DNA of 12,778 nucleotides from Chthonomonas sp. UBA2391 (GCA_002343825.1 DDSL01000112.1:1-12778), one strand, 5' to 3'. Positions 1 to 7,457 are shown, counted from the first letter of the stretch. Program-made: numbers and translations. The notes: generated by a model from the sequence alone, not told the origin.

Positions 1-1
1 A

Positions 2-388
2 TCGAAGCCCAAGCCGAACCGGCGACCGGTCATCGAGATCACTCCCAGCACCAATGCTCAAGCCACCGCAGGCGGCACCGACCGAGTGAATTCGGCAACC
101 CGCACCGGCTCGGATCCAGCCGCTGCCGGCCGCGCAGCCATGGCCAGTGGGGACTTTGCCGAAGCGGCTCGTCAGTATGAACTGGCCTTGGCCCAAGGGG
201 CGGATGTCGCGAGCACGAATCAGCGTCTTGCCCAAGCCTATGAGCGATTGGGCCGGAAGTCGGATGCCGCTGCGGCCTATCGACGCGCCATCGCCGCCTA
301 TGAAAGTCGGGTGGCCTCGGGTGGTTCGGAACGCGACAAGGCCTCGCTCGAGACCTGCCGCAACGCCCTCAAACTCCTCGGCGGATGA
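2..388 (+). CDS. TPR-repeat protein, C-terminal part (5' end outside window)
   Basis: The reading frame is open from base 2 with no stop until TGA at 386-388, so this is the last 128 codons of a longer gene. A GTG at 86 is an internal possibility, but the open upstream frame argues for a truncated gene. The first ~45 residues are low-complexity, rich in Lys, Pro, Arg, Ala, Thr and Gly, and look like a flexible linker. They are followed by about two tetratricopeptide-like helical hairpins (GDFAEAARQYELALAQG, then RLAQAYERLGRKSDAAAAYR). TPRs are protein-protein interaction scaffolds. The exact function cannot be read from this fragment. The stop codon overlaps the ATG of the next gene (ATGA), which implies translational coupling. 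Confidence is good for the TPR call and low for any specific role. Confidence 0.75.
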   Translation, partial: SKPKPNRRPVIEITPSTNAQATAGGTDRVNSATRTGSDPAAAGRAAMASGDFAEAARQYELALAQGADVASTNQRLAQAYERLGRKSDAAAAYRRAIAAYESRVASGGSERDKASLETCRNALKLLGG

Positions 389-1878
389 AAAACCTCCTTG
401 TCATCGGCGCCCTGCTTGGGGCTAGCTTTGCTTTTTCCAATCCGCCGTTGGTGGTGATCGTCGAGCAGAGAGCGGCGGTGGTAGACGGAGAAGATCCGAA
501 TGTGCCGATCGCTGGGTATCTGGCCGAGCTGCTCAGCCTGGAGATGCGGGTGAGACCGGTCGTCTGGTCCCCCGCCGATCCGACTTTCCGGGACTGGATT
601 TCGGCTGGCAAAGCGCCCAAAGTAGAAGGTGAACCGACTCCGGCCCAGATCGAACGGGTCGCGCAATCCGCCGAAGTGGACTACGTGATCTTGGTCTCCG
701 CACTCCGGTCGGGCAACCAGGTTTCTGGGGCGCTTTCGCTATTCCGCAAGAAAATTCAGCGGCCCATCTGGCTGAATCCCCAGCAGATGTCCTTGACGGT
801 CGGCGGGAAGACAGACCTCGAAAATGCGGGGATGAGCCTCGCCAACACTTGGACCAACCTCCTGAGCGCCGATCCCTTCAAGTCGCTGAAGCCCACCCGA
901 GCGGGGACCAACACCGAGAATAAGCCGCTCCCCAAACCAGAAGTACCGAAGCCTCAGCCCGAGACCCCCGCACTCCCTGCCTTTGATCCCAAAGCCGTCC
1001 TAGATCAAGCCGACGCCTTTCTTCGCCAGGGAATGCGGAATGAAGCGATCTTGGCACTGAGGGCGGGGATTGACCAGGCCCCCGCGGACTTGCGGCTGCG
1101 GATCCGACTGATCCAAGAACTCCAAAATGCCGGGATGCTGGAGCTGGCGGCGGAGGAAGCCACTCGCTATGCCGAGTTGAGCGGCGGATCGACCGACCAA
1201 CTCCTCAATGCGACCGTCCTTTGGTTGGAAGTGGGGCGACCGGTGGAAGCCCAAGAATCGCTCAACCAGGCCCGGGCCCGAGGGGCAAAGGGTCATCAGG
1301 TCGATTTTCTGCAGGGTCGACTTTATGTCATCCAGGACCGTTTCCCCCAGGCCGCCGAGAGTTTTCGGGCGTCCGTTGAGGCCCAATCCACGGCTGAAGG
1401 TTGGCTGGGATTGGCCTTGGCCGAGGCTTGGCAGGGGCGGCTGGACCAGTTGAAAGCAGCGCTGGAAGCCCTCCAAGGCGCGACCTTTGTCGATCCCCTC
1501 GCGAGTTACCGTTGGGCGGTTCAAGCGTGTGATCAGCGACAACGCGCGTTCATTGAGGATTTTCAAGAGAGCCACCGGTACGCGGTCTCTCAGCCCGGGG
1601 CACCCCAGGCCGTGAGTCGATTCGCCCGCGTGCGTGTGATGGCGCGCTCGGTTGCCGCCCTGATGGATGGCCTCATTCCGCCGACATTACATACAGGATC
1701 GCACGATCGCCGACGCCTCGCCATGCGCCTTTTGGTGCAAGCCAGCGAGGAGGCCTTTGAATTCGCCGGGAGCGGAGACGAAGGAGTTGGCGAAGAGGCG
1801 ATGCTAAGCCTGGAAGAGGCACTCACTCTCAGCAAGCAAATCGCTGAAGAGTACGAGCGCGAACTCGCAGGCAAGTGA
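385..1878 (+). CDS. Secreted protein with TolB-N/CsgG-like domain and TPR repeats
   Basis: This encodes 497 aa. Residues 1-19 form a short signal peptide (MKN, hydrophobic LLVIGALLGASFAFS), so the product is probably exported. Residues 22-165 form a mixed alpha/beta domain. The pattern around 95-160 (VDYVILVSALRSGNQVSGAL, then an Ile-Trp strand and a final helix) resembles the N-terminal domain of TolB or CsgG-like proteins, which bind periplasmic partners. This is recognised by pattern only. Residues 180-198 are a Pro/Lys linker. Residues 201-365 contain several TPR-like helical pairs (DQADAFLRQGMRNEAILALR; ALAEAWQGRLDQLKAALEAL). The C-terminal 130 residues are helical, ending in an acidic helix. 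The ATG is chosen because it overlaps the upstream stop as ATGA. A PilZ gene follows 10 bp downstream. A role in envelope, secretion or pilus assembly is inferred. I do not recognise a named family for the full protein. Confidence 0.8.
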   Translation: MKNLLVIGALLGASFAFSNPPLVVIVEQRAAVVDGEDPNVPIAGYLAELLSLEMRVRPVVWSPADPTFRDWISAGKAPKVEGEPTPAQIERVAQSAEVDYVILVSALRSGNQVSGALSLFRKKIQRPIWLNPQQMSLTVGGKTDLENAGMSLANTWTNLLSADPFKSLKPTRAGTNTENKPLPKPEVPKPQPETPALPAFDPKAVLDQADAFLRQGMRNEAILALRAGIDQAPADLRLRIRLIQELQNAGMLELAAEEATRYAELSGGSTDQLLNATVLWLEVGRPVEAQESLNQARARGAKGHQVDFLQGRLYVIQDRFPQAAESFRASVEAQSTAEGWLGLALAEAWQGRLDQLKAALEALQGATFVDPLASYRWAVQACDQRQRAFIEDFQESHRYAVSQPGAPQAVSRFARVRVMARSVAALMDGLIPPTLHTGSHDRRRLAMRLLVQASEEAFEFAGSGDEGVGEEAMLSLEEALTLSKQIAEEYERELAGK

Positions 1879-1880
1879 GG
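1877..1880 (+). promoter_or_regulatory. Shine-Dalgarno site deciding a TTG start
   Basis: GAGG lies 8 nt before TTG 1889. It supports that rare start for the PilZ gene, since no ATG or GTG in the same frame gives a plausible alternative that keeps the hydrophobic N-terminus. The site overlaps the stop codon of the upstream gene, so ribosomes finishing that gene could re-initiate here. Confidence 0.6.
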
Positions 1881-1888
1881 CTGAGCCG

Positions 1889-2560
1889 TTGGAATCCGTA
1901 CTGCAGGTGTTGCAGTTCTTCGCCGCAAGTTTTCTCGGGGCGTTAGGACTGGGCTACGCCGTGAGCTCCTTTAGGGAGTCACGGCGAAAGCAGGCTATCA
2001 ACGAGCTCGTCCCCAACGCTCCCTTGCGGATGCGGTCGCTCTCCGGGGTCTATCGTTCGCGGTTCGTCGGGTTCCGAGAAGGGAACCTCCAGGTCGGTGC
2101 GCCGATGATGCGGGACGCCTTCGTGCCCCTCCGCGTGGGCGAGCCTTTGACGGTCGAGGCTCCGGTGGAGAATGGTGTTCTGATCTTTCGAACGGAGGTC
2201 CTCGGACGCTGTGGGGATTCCAAGACGTTTCTTCTCCAGCGCCCGCCCAACCTGCGGCGGACCGAGCGACGCCACGAACTCCGGACCACCCGCTTTGCCG
2301 GAACGCCGGGAACGCTCAACGGCGAATGGGCGGAGCTCCAAGATCTGAGCAAACACGGCGCATCCTTTCACTCGTTCGGGACGTTTTTGGCCGGAGACGT
2401 GATCAAGGTGGAAGTCCCCCGATTTGGGGCCGCTCTGCTCGGCTGGGTTCTGGATGTTCAGCCGATCTCCATCGATTCTCGAACGGCGAGCGTCGTCCGG
2501 ATGCGGTTTGTGGATGAGTTTCCCGCCATCCCGATTGAGTCTCTCCGCGAGGAAAACTAA
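1889..2560 (+). CDS. Membrane-anchored PilZ-domain (YcgR-like) c-di-GMP receptor
   Basis: This encodes 223 aa starting at TTG. Residues 5-28 form one hydrophobic segment (VLQVLQFFAASFLGALGLGYAV) followed by Arg/Lys, so the protein is likely anchored in the inner membrane with the rest in the cytoplasm. Residues ~45-115 are beta-rich and resemble the YcgR-type N-terminal domain. A PilZ domain starts at ~118. The c-di-GMP-binding motif RRxxxR is at 127-132 (RRHELR), and the second motif D-x-S-x-x-G is at 152-157 (DLSKHG). Both are intact, so binding of c-di-GMP is expected. PilZ proteins of this build act as flagellar brakes or regulate pili and secretion. The gene is last in a cluster with two TPR proteins and is followed by a terminator hairpin 20 bp after its stop. 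The assignment to PilZ is firm; its target is unknown. Confidence 0.9.
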   Translation: MESVLQVLQFFAASFLGALGLGYAVSSFRESRRKQAINELVPNAPLRMRSLSGVYRSRFVGFREGNLQVGAPMMRDAFVPLRVGEPLTVEAPVENGVLIFRTEVLGRCGDSKTFLLQRPPNLRRTERRHELRTTRFAGTPGTLNGEWAELQDLSKHGASFHSFGTFLAGDVIKVEVPRFGAALLGWVLDVQPISIDSRTASVVRMRFVDEFPAIPIESLREEN

Positions 2561-2580
2561 GGGGCTAGATAAAGAAAAGT

Positions 2581-2605
2581 CCCCCGCGTTGAGGGATCGC
2601 GGGGG
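2581..2605. terminator. Bidirectional rho-independent terminator
   Basis: A perfect 8-bp GC stem (CCCCCGCG at 2581-2588, CGCGGGGG at 2598-2605) has a 9-nt loop. Read on the minus strand it is followed by ACTTTTCTTT, a good U-tract, so it should end the minus-strand operon that stops at 2720. On the plus strand it is followed only by TTGCTTGG, a weaker tail, and lies 20 bp beyond the PilZ stop. It sits between convergent genes, as expected for a shared terminator. Confidence 0.8.
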
Positions 2606-2663
2606 TTGCTTGGTTGGAGGAGAGATTCAGCTTTCTAGCTTTCGCTACTTGGCTTTCTTGTTT

Positions 2664-2720
2664 TTGAGCACTGCGCTCAATCAGTTAAACGATTTTCCGT
2701 CCTGCGAAGTTCGGGAAAAT
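2664..2720. other. Two small hairpins in the 3' untranslated stretch
   Basis: Two further dyads lie between the amidohydrolase stop and the terminator: TTGAGC (2664-2669) with GCTCAA (2675-2680), loop 5 nt; and ATTTTCC (2692-2698) with GGAAAAT (2714-2720), loop 15 nt. The second touches the TAA stop of the minus-strand gene. The region 2606-2719 is visibly richer in A+T than the genes around it and holds no convincing ORF. These may be 3' UTR structure or RNA-end protection; no function is shown. Confidence 0.4.
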
Positions 2721-4213
2721 TACGGGATCGGTTCAAGGATCTTTTCGAATCGCGCGGGGAGTGATGCAAAAAGCTGAAATTGAGTCTGAGAATGATTCGA
2801 TTCTTGTGTTTCTGGCGGTTCTCCGTCGGCCCAGTGGGCATAGGTCGTAAGTCCCAGGATCGCTTGCTCGGGTGTCAGAGACTCCCTCGGGTCGAAGATC
2901 TCGGGCCGTTGGGTGGCTCCGAGGTAGGCGTCTAGCGGGTGACCCTCCACGATCGGCCGGTCACTGGAGAGACTGAGCCGGAGACCCGCCTGCAGGACGC
3001 TTTGGAACCGGAAGAGCTGAGACGCACGATCCGGTCCGAGGTTTCGGCGGTAGCTGTGGCCAAATTGCAGGAGAAATTCGGGCTGCATCGTGACGTGCGT
3101 CCCCAGCGCGGCCATTCGCTCGATTTGGGCATCGCTGAGCATCATGGCGTGTTCGATCCGGTGGCGAGTGGGATCCGCCGTTTGGGCAAGAGCGTCCATC
3201 ACCAGATCGGTGCCTCGGTCGCCAATGGTGTGAATCGCCACAGAAAACCCGGCTTCATCGACGGTTCGGACCATCTCGTTGAGCTTTTCGGGTGAGTAGA
3301 TGAGCTGGCCTTCGTCCTCGGTTCCGGTGCTGCCCTCATACTGCCCGTAGATCGCGGCCGTCCGACTCCCGATGGCGCCGTCGGCAAAGATCTTGATCCC
3401 AGCAATCCGAAGATATCGGGGGTCTAGGTCTCTAGAGCGTTCAAGGAGGGCGGCTGGACCGATCCCCTTGGGGCCGAACACGCAGCTCCACTGGACGAAC
3501 AGGCGGATCGGGAAGTTGGCCTCCCGGGCGGCTTGCTCATAGGCCCAGAGCTCATCTTCCAGCTGATAGCGACCGGTCTGCATGTCGGTCGCTCCACAAA
3601 GGGTGTCCAAGCGCATCTGATCGATGGCGGCCAGGATGGCCTCCTTCATGGTCTGCCGGTCGGGGTTCGGAACTTTAGCAGAGACCCATTCGTGCGCCGT
3701 CTCAAGCAGTAGCCCGGTGAGATCTCCGCTGGAGTCCCGGTCAAAAGCTCCACCCTTGGGATCCGGGGTAGATGCGTCGACCCCGGCCAATTGAAGAGCC
3801 AGGGTATTCGCGACGCTCGCGTGACCATTCACATGGCGAATCAGGATCGGATGCTCGGCGCTGACGGCGTCAAGCTGGTGCCGGGTCAGGTGTTTGCCGT
3901 CCTCGAATTTGGTTTGATCATAGTAGGCGGCCCGCACCCACTGGCCCCGTTCGGTCACCCGGGCTCGGTCAGCGATGCTGGCAAGGACCTCGTCGGGGGT
4001 CGAGGCCGATCGCAGATTGACCATCTGGAGGAAGAGCCCGCTCGGAAGGATATGGCAGTGGTTGTCGATCCACTTCGGCAGGATCCAGCCGCTCGGTTCG
4101 CCCCCAGGTTGGGCTTGAACCTTCCGGACCAGGTCCGCTCCTCCTGGGACCCCGCCCGAAACGGGCTCCACCCAAGCCAACTCACCCGTCGGCCAAATTC
4201 GCACACACTTCAT
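2720..4213 (-). CDS. YtcJ-type metal-dependent amidohydrolase (Amidohydro_3 family)
   Basis: This encodes 497 aa. The family hydrolyses amide or similar C-N bonds in a TIM barrel with bound metal. Visible motifs are HxH at 52-54 (DNHCH), NGHASVANTLAL at 129-140, IKIFADGAIGSRT at 273-285 (Lys274 at the usual metal-bridging position), His328 (IHTIGDRG), His354 (HRIEHA) and Asp418 (SSDRPIVEGHP). There is no signal peptide, so it is cytoplasmic. The ATG overlaps the TGA of the upstream amine oxidase gene (ATGA), which implies translational coupling. The C-terminus is odd: after the helix EQAILGLTTYAHWA the usual family segment (G-x-I-x-x-G-x-x-A-D-x-x-V-L and the closing strands) is absent. A Gln/Ser-rich tail of about 30 residues replaces it, encoded by more AT-rich DNA. 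The other two reading frames there do not restore it. The family call is firm; the substrate is unknown. Confidence 0.88.
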   Translation of the reverse strand: MKCVRIWPTGELAWVEPVSGGVPGGADLVRKVQAQPGGEPSGWILPKWIDNHCHILPSGLFLQMVNLRSASTPDEVLASIADRARVTERGQWVRAAYYDQTKFEDGKHLTRHQLDAVSAEHPILIRHVNGHASVANTLALQLAGVDASTPDPKGGAFDRDSSGDLTGLLLETAHEWVSAKVPNPDRQTMKEAILAAIDQMRLDTLCGATDMQTGRYQLEDELWAYEQAAREANFPIRLFVQWSCVFGPKGIGPAALLERSRDLDPRYLRIAGIKIFADGAIGSRTAAIYGQYEGSTGTEDEGQLIYSPEKLNEMVRTVDEAGFSVAIHTIGDRGTDLVMDALAQTADPTRHRIEHAMMLSDAQIERMAALGTHVTMQPEFLLQFGHSYRRNLGPDRASQLFRFQSVLQAGLRLSLSSDRPIVEGHPLDAYLGATQRPEIFDPRESLTPEQAILGLTTYAHWADGEPPETQESNHSQTQFQLFASLPARFEKILEPIP

Positions 4214-5478
4214 TCCAAAATCTCCTTCACAGCTCGTTCAGCGCTTTCCAGCGCGCCCTCGATGTAACCCGTCCACAGCGAGGTGTGCTCCCCGGCAAAG
4301 TGTAATCCGGACTCGGGGCGCGAAAAAGCCTGCATCGGACCAAGGGCGTATCCGGGGGCAAGGTGGCTGAAGGACCCGCCCGCGTACGGGTCATCGATCC
4401 AGTTGTAGACATCTCCGCCCGAAAGCGATTCCAGCGCGCCGGGGAGAAGCCCGTCGAGCTCTCGACAAGCCTCGCGGATCGGGTCGGCCTGGTCCAGCCA
4501 GCCGAGCGCATCAGTGCCCCCGATGTACAGGTTGATCACGGCGCAATCCCCTCGCGAGGCATTCCAGAACTGTTGAATCGGCCCGTCGCTCATGCCGCGG
4601 CCCGGCCAGCCGAGGTCTTCCCAAAAGGCATGGCGGAACCGCAGGCTGATCTTGATCGTCCGGCTCATCCGGCATTCGGCGATCGCGGCCTCCTTGTCTT
4701 CGCTCAAGCCCGGGTCAAAGACGATTCGGCGCAGAGCCGGTGGAGGCAAGGTCAAGATAACGCGATCAAAGGACTCTCGGTGATCCTGAAAATAGAGGTT
4801 GACCTCCCCTGCTTCCCGCTCGACTCGTTCGAGGATCGCCCCATGACGGATGCTGATCCCCTCGACCATCTTCTCGCAGAATCGCTGAGCCCCTTGGGGG
4901 AACCGAAACGCGCTCATGTCGCCCTCGTCCCGGCCGTCATAGTTCATCCGGCCGCAGAGCCAGCCGAGGAGCGAGATCTGGTCGGTGTCGTCTCCCTCGT
5001 CGCTGCGCTGGGTCGCTTCTTGCCACCATCGCCCCCGGCGAGAGCGACACTGCTCGTCGAGGAACTTGGAGAGGGACTTCTGGTCGGTGGCGAATTCGGT
5101 GACATTGTCCCAGGGGACTTCTTCGAGATCACTTGCCATCAGGTCCGCCGTCTCGTCGATCCGGGCCGCGTCTTCTAGGACGTCGGGCCAAAGGGTCCTT
5201 TCGTCGGATCGTTCGCCGCCGTACCACACCCAGCCCGGCCACGACTGGGTCGGGTGTGGCTCCTGCTTGAACTGCCGCAGAAGGGCAATGATCCGAGTGT
5301 TGTCACGGTCGATCCACTCTCCGCCCGCCTCATAGAATCCGTTCCCGGCTTCGACCGTCTGGAGTCGCCCGCCAACCCGGGGTCGTGCCTCGAAAAGGAA
5401 GGGGGTGTGGCCCCGCTCCCGGAGCAACATGGCGGCTCGACAGCCCGCCGCACCCATCCCGACAACCCCAATGCGCAT
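4210..5478 (-). CDS. FAD-dependent amine oxidase (monoamine oxidase-like)
   Basis: This encodes 422 aa. The N-terminus is a classic FAD-binding Rossmann fold: GxGxxG at 7-12 (GMGAAG), the ribose-binding Glu30 at the end of strand 2, then RVGGR at 34-38, the GG-doublet motif of flavin amine oxidases. Residues 274-281 (TIKISLRF) carry a Lys at the position of the conserved lysine that contacts flavin N5 in this family. The C-terminal FAD motif is at 394-416 (FAGEHTS, then GYIEGALESAERA). The length is usual for the family. There is no signal peptide or Tat motif, so the enzyme is cytoplasmic. It oxidises a primary or secondary amine to an imine with release of H2O2; the substrate is not predictable. 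It lies 15 bp after the GH15 gene and overlaps the amidohydrolase gene. TAGACT 7 nt before the ATG could be its own -10 element. Confidence 0.9.
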   Translation of the reverse strand: MRIGVVGMGAAGCRAAMLLRERGHTPFLFEARPRVGGRLQTVEAGNGFYEAGGEWIDRDNTRIIALLRQFKQEPHPTQSWPGWVWYGGERSDERTLWPDVLEDAARIDETADLMASDLEEVPWDNVTEFATDQKSLSKFLDEQCRSRRGRWWQEATQRSDEGDDTDQISLLGWLCGRMNYDGRDEGDMSAFRFPQGAQRFCEKMVEGISIRHGAILERVEREAGEVNLYFQDHRESFDRVILTLPPPALRRIVFDPGLSEDKEAAIAECRMSRTIKISLRFRHAFWEDLGWPGRGMSDGPIQQFWNASRGDCAVINLYIGGTDALGWLDQADPIREACRELDGLLPGALESLSGGDVYNWIDDPYAGGSFSHLAPGYALGPMQAFSRPESGLHFAGEHTSLWTGYIEGALESAERAVKEILE

Positions 5479-5485
5479 CTATTCG

Positions 5486-5491
5486 AGTCTA
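5486..5491 (-). promoter_or_regulatory. Possible -10 element for a leaderless amine oxidase transcript
   Basis: On the minus strand TAGACT (TAnnnT type) is followed by exactly 7 nt and then the ATG at 5478. There is no Shine-Dalgarno sequence in the 15-bp gap. Transcription from this -10 would start at or next to the A of the ATG. No -35 was recognised. This is inference from position only. Confidence 0.35.
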
Positions 5492-5493
5492 GC

Positions 5494-7425
5494 TTAGAGT
5501 TCGCGCATGCGGTCGGCCAGCATCAGGCTGGTGCGCAGGACTTCGGCGTGGCTCCAGGTCAGCGGGCTCACGCTGAGCGGCTCGCCGTGATCGGGGTGAT
5601 ACTGTTCGCTGAGGACCCCGGTGGTGTCGGCTCGGTCGACCGCCCAGCGGAGCCACTGCTTCGGCTCTTCCAGATCCGCTACGCGCTGGGCCTGTTGGAT
5701 GAGCGCTTGTGCCAACCACATGGTGCAAATCACCCAGGGGTTGCCGGGTTGGTGCTCGACTTTGCGGAAATAGTAATCTCGCTCATATCGAGCGACGCCC
5801 CCGATCCCGCCCTTGATCTCCACCAGATTGCGGACGGCGGCGAGGGTGGCCTGGTTGACCGGGTGGCTCCAGGGCAGGGCGCCAAAGAGCCCGAATGCCA
5901 GGGTCGCCGCGTCCACCGTTTGGTCGGGAAGGAATCCACCGGGGACTTCTTCCAACCGTCTCAAGAATCCGCCCGTCGAGGGATGGATCATCCCCTTAAG
6001 AGCGCCGTCGCGCATGGCGTCCGCCCCGAGTTTGCAGAGGTGGGCGAGCTCCTCGCCAATCCACTGGGGTCGCTGGCTTGCGTGAGCCAGGGCGGCGATG
6101 GTCGTCGCCACGGTATAGGCATGGATCCCGTGACGCTCTTCCCACAGATCCCAGCTCGGGATCGGCAGACCCGATTGCAGGTCTCGGTGTTCCAGGGTGA
6201 ACTCCAGCGTCGGGATCAGGAACTCTTTTGAAAATCGAGCGGCGAAGCCTTCATCCTGCGTCGCATCGAGGTGGCGGAGTCCGCAAAGAATCGTGAGCGA
6301 GGTCTCGTCTTGCTGCATCGGCACGGCCGGGAGGCGGTTATGGACCCAGGGGTGCCAAGTTGCTCCGATGGTTCCGTCCGGCGAGTACTTGTGAAGCAAA
6401 AAGGGTCGGTCGGGCCGGATCAGGGGGATGCAGAATTCGAGGAAGGCTCGGCTGAGTTCGGGGTGTCCGGCCTGATCCAGGGCCATGGCTACCAGTGCTC
6501 CGTCTCTCGGCCAGAGGAAGCTGTAGGTCGCTCGGTTGGTCTTGAGGATGTCGCTGTCATTGGCGGCCAAGATCGCGCCCCGGTCGTCGCTTTGGGTGTG
6601 GATCAGGTGAAGGCTCCGGGTGGCCAGTTTCCGAGGAGCTTCTTCAAGCGCGGCGAGCTTTTGCTCGAGTTCGTCCGAATAGTCGTGCCAGGCTTGACGA
6701 CTCGCGGCGATCACGCCCTCGGTCCCCAGGGTTCGAAGTTCGGTGACGCAACCGGCAAGGTCGTCAAGGCTGTCGGCCATGGCGATCCAAGCATCGAAAA
6801 CTTGGACCTCGCCCTCCTTGCGGGCGAGATACCGGACGGTGGAATCGCAAGACCCCTGGGCGATCGGGTTCCAGCCGAGCTCTCCGTCCATTGCATCTAG
6901 CCACGAACCTTCGTGGGCATCAAAGTCCTTCATCCCGGTGGTCACGGCGTCGACCGTGGGACCTCCAAAGTAGGCCGCGTGACGATGCTTGAAGTGGGTC
7001 GCGCCATGGAGCTCGGGTCGCCACATGGCGGTGTCCCCAATGTCGTTCTCGGCAAGGCAAAGGGGTTGATTCGTGAAGAGTCGGACCTCGCGACCTGCCC
7101 CGTGGAGGTCGGTCACCCGGAACTGCCGGACGAAGTACGGCTTTTCTGGGTGGAGTGCCTCGCGCAGTTCCACTTTGATCCCTAACCCAGGGTGGGTCAG
7201 GAGGCTCGACCCGATGAGGACATCTTCTTCGTAGAGTAGGGAGCGTTGCCAGCCGTGATCTTCGAGCCAAGCAAAGTTTCCAGCGACCCAAAACCCGGTC
7301 CGGATCGCACGGCCCGCAAGGTGGTTCCATTGCCCGACATAGGGGTAGTAGAGATCGCGGATCAGGGCCGAGTGGTCGGCTTGAATGAGAAACGAGCCGT
7401 TTCCATACACCAGAGGTCGGGGCAT
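5494..7425 (-). CDS. Glycoside hydrolase family 15 (glucoamylase/trehalase-like)
   Basis: This encodes 643 aa, first gene of a minus-strand operon. An N-terminal beta-rich domain (about 1-255, starting with YGNGSFLIQADHSALIRDLYYP) precedes an (alpha/alpha)6 barrel. Barrel signatures are YSFLWPRDG at 301-309 (substrate-binding WPRD), HPWVHNRLPAVPMQQDET at 358-375, and SWDLWEERHGIHAYTVA at 424-440, which carries the catalytic acid (Glu429 or Glu430). LSEQYH at 605-610 provides the second catalytic Glu607, followed by PLTWSHAE at 621-628. Both catalytic regions are intact. GH15 members remove glucose from non-reducing alpha-glucan or trehalose ends with inversion. There is no signal peptide, so a cytoplasmic substrate (trehalose, maltodextrin or an isomalto-oligosaccharide) is more likely than extracellular starch. 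The start ATG has no good Shine-Dalgarno; a GC-rich inverted repeat lies just upstream. Confidence 0.92.
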   Translation of the reverse strand: MPRPLVYGNGSFLIQADHSALIRDLYYPYVGQWNHLAGRAIRTGFWVAGNFAWLEDHGWQRSLLYEEDVLIGSSLLTHPGLGIKVELREALHPEKPYFVRQFRVTDLHGAGREVRLFTNQPLCLAENDIGDTAMWRPELHGATHFKHRHAAYFGGPTVDAVTTGMKDFDAHEGSWLDAMDGELGWNPIAQGSCDSTVRYLARKEGEVQVFDAWIAMADSLDDLAGCVTELRTLGTEGVIAASRQAWHDYSDELEQKLAALEEAPRKLATRSLHLIHTQSDDRGAILAANDSDILKTNRATYSFLWPRDGALVAMALDQAGHPELSRAFLEFCIPLIRPDRPFLLHKYSPDGTIGATWHPWVHNRLPAVPMQQDETSLTILCGLRHLDATQDEGFAARFSKEFLIPTLEFTLEHRDLQSGLPIPSWDLWEERHGIHAYTVATTIAALAHASQRPQWIGEELAHLCKLGADAMRDGALKGMIHPSTGGFLRRLEEVPGGFLPDQTVDAATLAFGLFGALPWSHPVNQATLAAVRNLVEIKGGIGGVARYERDYYFRKVEHQPGNPWVICTMWLAQALIQQAQRVADLEEPKQWLRWAVDRADTTGVLSEQYHPDHGEPLSVSPLTWSHAEVLRTSLMLADRMREL

Positions 7426-7428
7426 ACG

Positions 7429-7448
7429 GGGCGGGAGGTTACCCGCCC
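7429..7448. repeat. Inverted repeat in the divergent promoter gap
   Basis: GGGCGGG (7429-7435) and CCCGCCC (7442-7448) form a perfect 7-bp dyad with a 6-bp spacer (AGGTTA). It fills most of the 38-bp gap between the divergent GH15 and kinase genes. It begins 3 bp from the GH15 start codon and ends 3 bp before the candidate -10 of the kinase gene. It could be an operator acting on both genes or a hairpin at the 5' end of the GH15 transcript. Confidence 0.5.
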
Positions 7449-7451
7449 GGT

Positions 7452-7457
7452 CATAAT
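7452..7457 (+). promoter_or_regulatory. Candidate -10 box of the zeta-like kinase gene
   Basis: CATAAT matches the sigma-70 -10 consensus at 5 of 6 positions and lies 6 nt before the GTG at 7464. A start site at normal distance would fall on the GTG itself, giving a leaderless mRNA. No -35 is visible because the GC-rich inverted repeat occupies that place, and no Shine-Dalgarno exists. Confidence 0.45.

Noticed and set aside
2648..2674. Tiny minus-strand ORF ending in LKNKKAK
   Set aside because: It is about 11 codons, has no ribosome site, and lies within the hairpin-bearing 3' stretch.
4363..6231. Plus-strand ORFs of 271 and 325 aa across the amine oxidase and GH15 genes
   Set aside because: They are antisense to two genes with clear family motifs, have no recognisable domains and show the composition of shadow frames.
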